From Bacillota bacterium (GTDB lineage Bacteria > Bacillota > UBA4882 > UBA8346), in assembly GCA_023415835.1 (NCBI GenBank), contig JAEZJK010000091.1, forward strand, positions 1 to 16,205: a DNA stretch of 16,205 bases. Reading direction: 5' to 3'. Position numbers and translations under genes: made by a program. Under the pieces are notes generated by a model. That model was not told the DNA's origin, searched no databases, and worked only from the letters and a program-made list of their open reading frames with translations. Of this stretch, positions 7,992-14,708 are shown piece by piece (position 1 is the stretch's first letter; every line of letters begins with the position of its first letter).

Positions 7992-8396
7992 ATGGCGGTT
8001 AATAATAAATTTAACGCTTATCAAGCAAACTCAGTCGCCAATGCCAAACCGGAAGAACTAACCCTGATGCTTTACAATGGGTTGATTCGCTTCATTATGC
8101 AAGCCCAAAAAGGCATTGAAGAAAATAATATCCAAAAAATCCACGATAATATAGTTAAGGCGGAAAATATCCTGTTGGAGTTCGAAGCGACCTTGGATAA
8201 TCAATACGAGATCTCTCACAACCTATTTTTACTGTATGATTATATGTATCGAAGGTTGGTTGACGCCAATTTGAAAAAAGATCCGGCAATATTGTCTGAA
8301 GTATTAAAATTTGGTACAGAGCTACGCGATACTTGGGTTCAAGCGATGAAAAACGCTAGGGAACAGGCGAATACTCCCATGGTTGCCCAAAAATAG
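7992..8396 (+). CDS. fliS: Flagellin export chaperone FliS
   Basis: FliS binds the C-terminus of flagellin in the cytoplasm and prevents its early polymerisation. The 134-residue product has the family's opening pattern NAYQANSVANAKPEELTLMLYNGLIRF, followed by helices rich in hydrophobic heptads, with YDYMYRRLVDANLKKD in the middle and LRDTWVQAM near the end. I prefer ATG 7992 because GGAGG at 7979-7983 precedes it at normal spacing; the upstream in-frame ATG at 7977 overlaps that site. It is the last gene of the flagellar block and is followed by a terminator at 8408. Confidence 0.94.
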   Translation: MAVNNKFNAYQANSVANAKPEELTLMLYNGLIRFIMQAQKGIEENNIQKIHDNIVKAENILLEFEATLDNQYEISHNLFLLYDYMYRRLVDANLKKDPAILSEVLKFGTELRDTWVQAMKNAREQANTPMVAQK

Positions 8397-8407
8397 ATTA
8401 TGCTCCT

Positions 8408-8436
8408 AAGGCCGGATCAAGAATCCGGTCTTTTTA
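8408..8436 (+). terminator. Rho-independent terminator after fliS
   Basis: A 10-bp stem pairs 8408-8417 with 8423-8432, with one G-U pair and a 5-base loop (CAAGA). It is followed by a T-run with one A, and begins 11 bases after the fliS stop. Confidence 0.9.
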
Positions 8437-8479
8437 TTACTGGGACTGATTTATTTTTGCTGTTAGGAACGTCTTTTAT

Positions 8480-8508
8480 TTGACATTGCAATATTCCTAT
8501 GCTAATAT
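8480..8508 (+). promoter_or_regulatory. Strong sigma-A promoter of the cold-shock gene
   Basis: The -35 box is TTGACA (8480-8485), the spacer is 17 bases and the -10 box is TAATAT (8503-8508) with an extended TGC just before it. The predicted start near 8515 gives a short 5' leader of about 57 bases. Confidence 0.88.
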
Positions 8509-8571
8509 TGATACTGTGGTTTGGCTCGTTTACTTGAGTTTCCACGAGATTTATTGAGGAGGAATGAGTCT

Positions 8572-8769
8572 ATGCAGGGTAAGGTCAAATGGTTTAACGC
8601 TGAAAAAGGTTTTGGTTTCATCGAAAGAGAAGGCGGTAAGGACGTATTCGTACATTTTTCCGCAATTGAGATGGATGGTTTTAAGACATTAGAAGAAGGT
8701 CAACTGGTTGAATTCGATATCGTTGAGGGTGAACGGGGACCCCAAGCGGCTCACGTTACCAAAGGTTAA
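8572..8769 (+). CDS. csp: Cold-shock protein (CspA/CspB family)
   Basis: This 65-residue single cold-shock domain binds single-stranded nucleic acid and acts as an RNA chaperone. It has both RNA-binding motifs, KGFGFIE (RNP1) and DVFVHFSAI (RNP2), after the standard start GKVKWFNAEKG, and ends AAHVTKG. The length is normal. ATG 8572 follows AGGAGG at 8557-8562; the frame is open further upstream to a TTG at 8521, but that lies at the predicted transcription start. The gene is monocistronic, with its own promoter at 8480 and terminator at 8790. Which Csp paralogue it is cannot be decided here. Confidence 0.96.
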   Translation: MQGKVKWFNAEKGFGFIEREGGKDVFVHFSAIEMDGFKTLEEGQLVEFDIVEGERGPQAAHVTKG

Positions 8770-8789
8770 TTCAACTTAAAGCTAAGACC

Positions 8790-8815
8790 AAACCCCGGTT
8801 CTGCCGGGGTTTTTA
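8790..8815 (+). terminator. Rho-independent terminator after csp
   Basis: A perfect 9-bp GC-rich stem pairs AAACCCCGG (8790-8798) with CCGGGGTTT (8804-8812) around the loop TTCTG, and runs into a T-tract. Confidence 0.93.
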
Positions 8816-8877
8816 GTTTATACCATGCATTTTATTGGGCATAATTGTAATGTATTTTAAATTTTTGAGGGGTTTAA

Positions 8878-10053
8878 ATGGCAAAAATCGACTTGATCGC
8901 TACCGCCACCTTTGGGTTGGAAGCGGTAGTAGCCCGGGAAGTCCAGGCCCTTGGTTATGAAGATACCAAAACTGAAAACGCCAAAGTTGAATTTAGGGCG
9001 GATGAAAGCGGAATCTGCCGTTCTAATCTCTGGTTACGTAGCGCGGATCGGGTTTTAATAAAAATCGGCCAATTTCCAGCTTTAACTTTTGAAGAGCTTT
9101 TTGAAGGGACCAAGGCATTGCCTTGGGAAAATTGGCTTCCTGAAAATGCTAAATTTCCTGTGTCAGGCAAATCGATTAATTCTAAACTGTTTAGCGTCCC
9201 TGATTGCCAGGGGATTGTCAAAAAAGCGATAGTCGAAAAGTTAAAACAACGCTACCGGAGACAGTGGTTTGAGGAGAGCGGGCCGGAATATCCGATCGAA
9301 GTGGCCCTCCTGAAAGATACGGTTACCTTAACTATCGACACCAGTGGAGCCGGTTTACACAAACGCGGCTACCGTAAGCTTTCAGCAACGGCCCCTCTAA
9401 AAGAGACCCTTGCTGCAGCAATGATTCAGCTAAGTTATTGGGATCCGGAGCGGGTACTGGCCGATCCTTTTTGCGGTTCCGGAACAATACCGATTGAGGC
9501 CGCCTTAATCGGTTTAAAGATCGCTCCCGGGTTAAAACGGAACTTTACCGCTGAAAATTGGCCACAGATCTCGGCCTCAGTTTGGAAACAAGCCAGGGAA
9601 GAGGCGGAGGATGCAATTCGGCGAGATCTGAAATTAAAGATCATTGGGACAGATATTGATGAATCAGCGCTTAGCCTGGCAAGATATCACCGAAAACTGG
9701 CTGGGTTGGACGAACATATCCATTTACAACGCTTACCCCTTTCCGAGCTTAGGAACAGCCATAAATACGGGTGTATTATTTGTAATCCACCCTACGGGGA
9801 AAGAATCGGGGAGCAAAAAGAGGTAGAAATGACCTACCGGGAAATGGGTAAAATCTTTGGCTTATTGGATACTTGGTCTATTTACATTTTAACTGCCTAT
9901 CAGGGTTTTGAACATATTTATGGAAGAAAGGCCGACCGGAGAAGAAAGTTATATAATGGACGGATTGAATGCCAGTTCTACCAGTACTATGGTCCAAAAC
10001 CACCCCGTAAAACGGATAGGGTAGAAAATGGGGATGAAATGGTAAAGGCATGA
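8878..10053 (+). CDS. THUMP-domain rRNA (guanine-N2) methyltransferase, RlmL/YpsC family
   Basis: The 391-residue protein has an N-terminal ferredoxin-like/THUMP part (about 1-160) and a C-terminal Rossmann methyltransferase domain. The latter shows the SAM-binding motif DPFCGSGT at 196-203, a second SAM-site acid at IIGTDIDESAL (255-264), and the N2-methylase catalytic motif NPPYGER at 303-309. This architecture and length match Gram-positive YpsC and the first half of E. coli RlmL, which modifies 23S rRNA; the exact target base here is inferred from the family. The start ATG 8878 follows GAGGGG at 8867-8872. The gene converges on the minus-strand glycosyltransferase with 23 bases between the stops and no clear terminator. 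Confidence 0.9.
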   Translation: MAKIDLIATATFGLEAVVAREVQALGYEDTKTENAKVEFRADESGICRSNLWLRSADRVLIKIGQFPALTFEELFEGTKALPWENWLPENAKFPVSGKSINSKLFSVPDCQGIVKKAIVEKLKQRYRRQWFEESGPEYPIEVALLKDTVTLTIDTSGAGLHKRGYRKLSATAPLKETLAAAMIQLSYWDPERVLADPFCGSGTIPIEAALIGLKIAPGLKRNFTAENWPQISASVWKQAREEAEDAIRRDLKLKIIGTDIDESALSLARYHRKLAGLDEHIHLQRLPLSELRNSHKYGCIICNPPYGERIGEQKEVEMTYREMGKIFGLLDTWSIYILTAYQGFEHIYGRKADRRRKLYNGRIECQFYQYYGPKPPRKTDRVENGDEMVKA

Positions 10054-10076
10054 GGTAAAATTTGTTTAGGTCAAGC

Positions 10077-11204
10077 TTAGTTTGGCACTGTCACTACTTC
10101 GTGGTAAACCTTTAATACTTGGGCTGTAATAGCATCCCAGTTGTATTTAGCGCTATGCAGGAGCCCTTTATTATATAAATCAAACCGGAGCGAATCATCG
10201 GATAATACTTTTAATATTGTTTCAGCTAGGGTGAGGGTATCATAAGGATTTACGGTTAAGGCCGCTTCACCTGCTACCTCGGGTAATGATGAAACGTTGG
10301 AGGTGATAACCGGTGTCCCACATGCCATTGCTTCGATGGGGGGCAGGCCGAACCCTTCATAGAGTGAAGGATAAACAAAGAGATCGGCGCCGTTATAAAA
10401 ATAAGGTAATTCCGAAGAGTCGATAAATCCCGGAAAGATTAATTCCTCAGCAGTGATATTCAATGCATCCCCTAATAACCGAAGCCTGGAACGATGTTTT
10501 CCTTCAGGGCCTAGGATTACTAATTGCTGACCTTCGGGGAGATCACGCCGGATCTTGGAGTAAGCATAAATTAGTTCGGTCACGTTTTTACGGGGATTTA
10601 ATCCCCCGACATATAATATATAGGGCCTTTTTAATCCGTAGGTTTTCCGAAGCCAGTCTTTGGTTTCCGGTTTTGGAAGGGGGTGGAAAGCGGAAGTTGG
10701 AGCTGAAGGAATTACGGTAATCTTTTCCGGATTTGCTTTAAAAATATTGATGATATCCTGTTTCGAAGTAGCGGAGACGGTAATAATCCGATTGGAACGT
10801 TCGACAATGAATGGCATTTCGGAGATAAAACGTTTTAGAAAACTAGGCCGGACCATTTCCGGCAAAAAGTAAGGGATCAGGTCGTGGATGGTAACCACCA
10901 GTTTGCATGAACATTGGGCGGGAATTCGAAACCCGTTTTGAGGAAGATGAAATAGGTCCACTCTTTCTTGGGCTAACCAGGCAGGAATCTCCAGCTCTTC
11001 CCGGTGGTCGTCTTTGGGAAGGGCGTAAAAGCTGTAGTCCCTTGAAAACGGAATGTAAGTATCAGGTTGGTTATCAGGGCATAAGAAAGTATATTCATTT
11101 TTTTGGTCGATCTCATCCAATTTACTTATCAAGCTATGAGTATAATTTCCGATCCCGGTCCCATATGACCATTTCACCGGACGGGCCTCAATAGCGATCT
11201 TCAT
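10077..11204 (-). CDS. GT4-family glycosyltransferase (GT-B fold)
   Basis: This 375-residue retaining glycosyltransferase is likely cytoplasmic or peripheral at the inner membrane face; no signal peptide or membrane helix is visible. The N-terminal domain starts MKIAIEARPVKWSYGTGIGNYT (glycine-rich acceptor side). The C-terminal domain has YVGGLNPRKNV and the donor-binding EGFGLPPIEAMACGTPVI with the EX7E glutamates at 283 and 291. It is the third gene of the hddA-gmhB operon and overlaps gmhB by four bases (ATGA on the minus strand), with GAGGGAG just upstream as ribosome binding site. Its neighbours suggest transfer of a heptose or a nearby sugar of the same glycan; donor and acceptor are not shown by the sequence. 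Confidence 0.9.
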   Translation of the reverse strand: MKIAIEARPVKWSYGTGIGNYTHSLISKLDEIDQKNEYTFLCPDNQPDTYIPFSRDYSFYALPKDDHREELEIPAWLAQERVDLFHLPQNGFRIPAQCSCKLVVTIHDLIPYFLPEMVRPSFLKRFISEMPFIVERSNRIITVSATSKQDIINIFKANPEKITVIPSAPTSAFHPLPKPETKDWLRKTYGLKRPYILYVGGLNPRKNVTELIYAYSKIRRDLPEGQQLVILGPEGKHRSRLRLLGDALNITAEELIFPGFIDSSELPYFYNGADLFVYPSLYEGFGLPPIEAMACGTPVITSNVSSLPEVAGEAALTVNPYDTLTLAETILKVLSDDSLRFDLYNKGLLHSAKYNWDAITAQVLKVYHEVVTVPN

Positions 11205-11854
11205 TCACTCCCTCTTTTCTTAATAATTTTATGCTCCCGGAAAATAATCCAATCAGCGGCTGTATCAATATTAGCTGTAATTAAGTCGGGTTTTTGATCA
11301 GGCTTAATTTTTTTTAATTCTTCAGATCCATAACCGGTTAAGACTAGGATTGTTTTTGTCCCGGCCCACCCCCCGGCTTCGAGGTCGGATAATTTATCCC
11401 CGATAATATAACTATGCTTTAGGTTCAATTTATCGAACCGGGCAGCTTGATATAATAATCCGGGGTTTGGTTTTCGGCTAAAACAGTCATAACGGTATTT
11501 TAAAACCTCAGCTTCCGGATGATGCGGGCAGTAAAAAGTGGCTCGAAATTTGATTTTTGATTCCCACAATTTATTGGTAAGGAAGCGATGAATAATCCGG
11601 AGCTGTTCCTCATTAAAAATACCATGAGCAATACCGGCTTGATTGGTAATAAGATAGATCGGCATTCCTAGGCATTTAAGTTTTTGAAGGCCGGAAACTA
11701 CTCCCCCAAGGACTTTCAGTTCGGAGGTTTGAGATAGGTGATTCCTTTCTTCGATAATGGTACCGTCGCGATCAAAAAAAATTCCCCCGCGGCCGTAGAA
11801 GGGAACTTGAGTACTGGCAACTTCATTATTACATTGAAAAAAATTAAGGTTCAT
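11201..11854 (-). CDS. gmhB: D-glycero-manno-heptose 1,7-bisphosphate phosphatase (GmhB-like, HAD-IIIA)
   Basis: GmhB removes the 7-phosphate from heptose 1,7-bisphosphate, the step after HddA. The 217-residue HAD protein has FFDRDGT with nucleophile Asp28 and acid/base Asp30, the Ser/Thr-equivalent ITNQAGIAHG at 69-78, Lys128 in SRKPNPGLL, and IGDKLSDLEAG with Asp153 and Asp157. The zinc loop of classic GmhB (C-x-H ... C-x-C) is present as CPHHPE (Cys109, His111) and CFSRKP (Cys124), but the fourth ligand is Ser126 instead of Cys. About 22 residues precede the fold, longer than usual. ATG at 11854 has GGAG upstream at 11863-11866. The substrate anomer is inferred from the hddA neighbour. Confidence 0.87.
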   Translation of the reverse strand: MNLNFFQCNNEVASTQVPFYGRGGIFFDRDGTIIEERNHLSQTSELKVLGGVVSGLQKLKCLGMPIYLITNQAGIAHGIFNEEQLRIIHRFLTNKLWESKIKFRATFYCPHHPEAEVLKYRYDCFSRKPNPGLLYQAARFDKLNLKHSYIIGDKLSDLEAGGWAGTKTILVLTGYGSEELKKIKPDQKPDLITANIDTAADWIIFREHKIIKKRGSE

Positions 11855-11870
11855 ATTCGCGACTCCATAT

Positions 11871-12881
11871 TTATTGTACTTTCCAAGTGGTTAAGCCTTG
11901 ATTTTCAAAGCTAAAAGGGGTAAATTGAGCCCCGATATGTTCAAGGTCTTTCATTATTTGGTGTTTACGGTTGTAAGGGCAATACAATAATAGATAACCA
12001 CCCCCGCCGGCCCCTAAAATTTTGCCGCCTAATGCCCCTTTATTTTTAGCTAGGTGGTAAAGGGAATCAATTTTTTCGTTGGTTATTCCCCCCGCCAATT
12101 GTTTTTTTTGAATCCAAGCTTGATGGAGCAGATCTCCTAATTGGTTGAGCTTCCCCTGGAGCAACGCATTTTTCATTGCAATCGTTATCGCTTTTAATTC
12201 ATCCAGGGCGTGCAGGGAACTTTCTTTTTTTTTAAGATAACCTTCTACCTGGTTGGCGATAATATTTGCCGATAACCTGGTTTTGCCGGTATAGCAAAGT
12301 AAGAGGTGGTATTCCAATTCATTGATGATTACCGGGGAAATCCGTAAAGGATTAACAACTGTCCCATCGTGATAGAATTCAATGAAATTAAATCCCCCAA
12401 AAGAAGCTGCATATTGGTCTTGTTTACCGCCCCTAATCCCCAAATCAACCCTTTCAATCTCATATGCCAAACTGGCCAGGTCATAATTACTCCAGGAAAG
12501 GTTCAGCCAATGACGGAATAATCCTAAGATGGTAACTACCAATGTAGAAGATGATCCCAATCCACTTCCGGGAGGGGCGTCGCTATGTAGAAATAAAGAA
12601 AAGCCTTGTTTCCAGCCTTCAAATTTACGGAGAACTGCCTTTATTAAGTCAAGTTGACCATTGAAGTCTAATTTTTGAGAGGCTAAAAATTTAGCAAACA
12701 TCTCGACGTCAAGGGATTGAATCTGGATTTCTTGGTCGGTCCTGGGTATCAATGTTCCGTAACAGTAACGGTTGATGGTGGTACTAAGGACAACGCCGCC
12801 CTTCTCTGAAAGATAGGGCTCGATATCAGTGCCACCGCCGGCAAAGCTGATCCTGAGTGGAGCGCGGCTGCGGATCTCCAA
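11871..12881 (-). CDS. hddA: D-glycero-alpha-D-manno-heptose 7-phosphate kinase HddA (GHMP kinase)
   Basis: HddA phosphorylates heptose 7-phosphate at C1 in the GDP-heptose pathway known from S-layer and capsule glycans. The 336-residue GHMP kinase starts RAPLRISFAGGGTDIEPYL. It has the ATP-binding motif PPGSGLGSSST at 103-113, the active-site block IRGGKQDQYAASFGGFN at 149-165, and the C-terminal GHMP motif GGKILGAGGGGYLL. The start codon is TTG at 12881-12879. It is well supported because AAGGAGG (plus-strand 12889-12895) lies seven bases upstream and the family's N-terminus begins here. It is the first gene of the minus-strand operon, with gmhB 16 bases downstream. The twin hairpin structure at 12910-13087 lies just upstream of its ribosome binding site. 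Confidence 0.9.
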   Translation of the reverse strand: MEIRSRAPLRISFAGGGTDIEPYLSEKGGVVLSTTINRYCYGTLIPRTDQEIQIQSLDVEMFAKFLASQKLDFNGQLDLIKAVLRKFEGWKQGFSLFLHSDAPPGSGLGSSSTLVVTILGLFRHWLNLSWSNYDLASLAYEIERVDLGIRGGKQDQYAASFGGFNFIEFYHDGTVVNPLRISPVIINELEYHLLLCYTGKTRLSANIIANQVEGYLKKKESSLHALDELKAITIAMKNALLQGKLNQLGDLLHQAWIQKKQLAGGITNEKIDSLYHLAKNKGALGGKILGAGGGGYLLLYCPYNRKHQIMKDLEHIGAQFTPFSFENQGLTTWKVQ

Positions 12882-12909
12882 AGTTTTTCCTCCTTCAGAT
12901 CTATATATG

Positions 12910-12990
12910 TAAGTTGAATTAAATTTCTAATATGCATCAGGTCCCTAAAGCCGGACCTGTTGGAAAGAATAATGAATTTAATTCAACTTA
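12910..12990 (+). repeat. Compound hairpin element A (loop CTAAAGCC)
   Basis: The outer stem is a perfect 16-bp inverted repeat, 12910-12925 paired with 12975-12990. Inside it a 7-bp stem pairs CAGGTCC (12938-12944) with GGACCTG (12953-12959) and presents the 8-base loop CTAAAGCC (12945-12952). The asymmetric internal loop has about 12 bases on the 5' side and 15 on the 3' side. It does not look like a terminator because no T-run follows on either strand. Confidence 0.85.
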
Positions 12991-13002
12991 TTACAGCTGT
13001 AA
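12991..13002. repeat. Perfect 12-bp palindrome TTACAGCTGTAA
   Basis: This self-complementary dodecamer lies exactly between the two compound hairpins and forms the axis of the inverted pair. It could be a binding site for a dimeric protein; no known operator is recognised. Confidence 0.8.
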
Positions 13003-13087
13003 TAGGATGAAATAAATACGAATTTGATCCTCTTTGCATTCGGCTTTAGGAATGCAAATCTTGGTTAAGAAATTTATTTCATCCTAT
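13002..13087 (-). repeat. Compound hairpin element B (inverted relative of element A)
   Basis: The outer stem is a perfect 16-bp inverted repeat, 13002-13017 paired with 13072-13087. An inner 9-bp stem pairs TTTGCATTC (13033-13041) with GAATGCAAA (13050-13058) around the loop GGCTTTAG (13042-13049). Read on the minus strand the loop is CTAAAGCC, identical to element A. The outer arms match element A at 12 of 15 positions, with each of the three differences compensated in the partner arm. Confidence 0.85.
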
Positions 13088-13238
13088 ATGGATAGGTAAA
13101 ATTATTTCAGGAGTAATGTCATCACCTGGAGCATAGGATATTTTATGAAACGATGTAAATGAGTGTGTTTAAATGGAAAAGCTTCGTTTGAAGAAGGTAG
13201 GGAATAATATATTCTAAAGTCCCGGGGGGTGCGGTTTG

Positions 13239-14708
13239 GTGAAAGAAAACAGGTTGGAAGATGAAGTTTTTTTGCGCGAGTTTGAATCTGCCAGATTAAA
13301 TTATCTTAAATGGGCGCCCATTTTTCAGAGATTGGGGTTGAAACCGCACCGGTTTTTCTATAGGCAGGAAGCGTTGTTTGTCTGTACTGCCGAGGGTTGG
13401 TTCCGGCTCAGTTTGGTTAAATATGAGAAACAAGAGTTGAAATGGATTCGGAGTATCTTAGAGTATCTCGAAGAACGCTCTTTTAATAATTGGGCAATGC
13501 CTTGGCAAAAGACTATCATTTGGGAGGAGAATAGTCATTGTTATCTAATCCAACCTTGGCTTTTAACTAACGATTGTTTTAAAGCGGATGATCCGGCATC
13601 AGTTGCTAGAATTGCAGAAATCCTCGGCGATTTTTACCGATTGGGGAAAGATTATCGAGAGAATAAAGGGATTGAGATCCGTAGAGATTGCTGGAGCACA
13701 ATCGAAACCCGCTGGGGAATTGAACTGGAAAAGATCGAACAGTTACCAGGGGAATTGGGGCATGAGAAAATCAATAAGGAATTTGGCGAGTTTAAAAAAG
13801 AAACCGTCAGAATTCTCTCCGAAGCTTTAGCCGGTTGGAAAAGTTCCGGAATAAACACCCTTTTTGAACACCATCGCCGGACCGGAGTGTTGGGGCATGG
13901 TAATCTTAATGTAGAAAATATCATTTGGTGTGGTAATGATTATTATTTATTAAATTGGGAACATTTAGCCTTTCAACCGAAAATAGCGGATTTGGCTTCT
14001 TTAATTAGTAATGTTGCCTTTTGGGAGTCTGATTGGATAAATTTTTTGATTAATGAATATTCAAAGATTCAACCATTTTGGACCGAAGAATATAGCGCTT
14101 TAATGGCTTTACTCCGCTATCCGGCTGAGGCGATCCTGCTTCTAACAGAGGTTGAAACGGAGGATCTCGACCGTAAAGTGATTAAAGAGGAAGTGAAACT
14201 AATGGCTAAAAAGGAACGTTGCCTGGCCAGGGTTTGGAAGGAATTGGGATCTAAAAACCGGTGGGTTTGGGGAAAAACCAATTATCCGGTCAATGAAGAT
14301 ATGCGCAAAATTTCAATGGTATTATCTCCGGTTGAATCTTGGGGCGACTTTTCCGGCCAGGTTGATTCGCTTATTAAAATCGATAATGATCAAAAACTTC
14401 CTTTAGACGTGATTGAACGTTTGACCTTTAAAAATCAAAAAGGTGTGGTCAGCGGGAAAGAAGGCAACGTTTTAGAAGGGGCTGCGCCAAAAAATGACGG
14501 TTTTACTGAAATTACCGAGCAACAACCTGCCCTGATCGTTGAGAAAGTTACGGAAGATGAAGCAAGGGAAAATTTAATAGAGGCCGCTACTATGGACATT
14601 GTGAAGCAGCCTATTGTTAAGGAACAAACTGATGTTGTTAATGAAGAGAAAACCGCCCTTATTAAATGGAATGGTTTTCCGAGAACCCTCTCGGTGAGGA
14701 AGCAATGA
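13239..14708 (+). CDS. CotS-family (aminoglycoside phosphotransferase-like) protein, probable pseudokinase
   Basis: The 489-residue product has a kinase-like domain over about 1-340 that resembles spore coat proteins CotS/YutH/YsxE of the APH superfamily. The catalytic loop is GVLGHGNLNVENIIW, where the family has H-G-D-x4-N; the key Asp is Asn at about 222 while the later Asn is kept. The following metal-binding motif reads LLNWEHL, where an active enzyme has (I/L)D(F/W)(D/E). PKIADLASLI then matches the conserved DLA block. Residues about 345-489 form a Glu/Lys/Val-rich tail of low complexity, probably disordered and absent from typical CotS. GTG 13239 follows the G-rich site GGGGGGTG at 13224-13231; TTG 13236 is a poorer alternative. 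The stop overlaps the next gene as ATGA. Confidence 0.65.
   Translation: MKENRLEDEVFLREFESARLNYLKWAPIFQRLGLKPHRFFYRQEALFVCTAEGWFRLSLVKYEKQELKWIRSILEYLEERSFNNWAMPWQKTIIWEENSHCYLIQPWLLTNDCFKADDPASVARIAEILGDFYRLGKDYRENKGIEIRRDCWSTIETRWGIELEKIEQLPGELGHEKINKEFGEFKKETVRILSEALAGWKSSGINTLFEHHRRTGVLGHGNLNVENIIWCGNDYYLLNWEHLAFQPKIADLASLISNVAFWESDWINFLINEYSKIQPFWTEEYSALMALLRYPAEAILLLTEVETEDLDRKVIKEEVKLMAKKERCLARVWKELGSKNRWVWGKTNYPVNEDMRKISMVLSPVESWGDFSGQVDSLIKIDNDQKLPLDVIERLTFKNQKGVVSGKEGNVLEGAAPKNDGFTEITEQQPALIVEKVTEDEARENLIEAATMDIVKQPIVKEQTDVVNEEKTALIKWNGFPRTLSVRKQ

Noticed and set aside
12910..13087. Integron attC sites
   Set aside because: The outer arms of element A contain GTTGAAT and ATTCAAC, but in the opposite order to attC core sites. 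Element B lacks them, and no integrase or cassette is present.
12910..13087. Bidirectional transcription terminators
   Set aside because: The flanking genes diverge, so no terminator is expected. The outer stems are AT-rich and no T-run follows the inner GC stems on either strand.
12910..13087. Retron msr-msd RNA
   Set aside because: No reverse transcriptase is encoded nearby, and the two inverted related halves do not match the retron a1/a2 layout.
13093..13122. Minus-strand promoter starting the hddA transcript at element B
   Set aside because: ATGACA on the minus strand is a fair -35 box, but the sequence 17-18 bases on (TTACCT or TACCTA) is a poor -10, so this is not claimed.
13090..13235. 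Sporulation sigma-K promoter for the CotS-like operon
   Set aside because: CATAGGATA at 13132-13140 fits the -10 consensus, but the matching AC at -35 is missing, and one six-base match in a 350-base gap can be chance.
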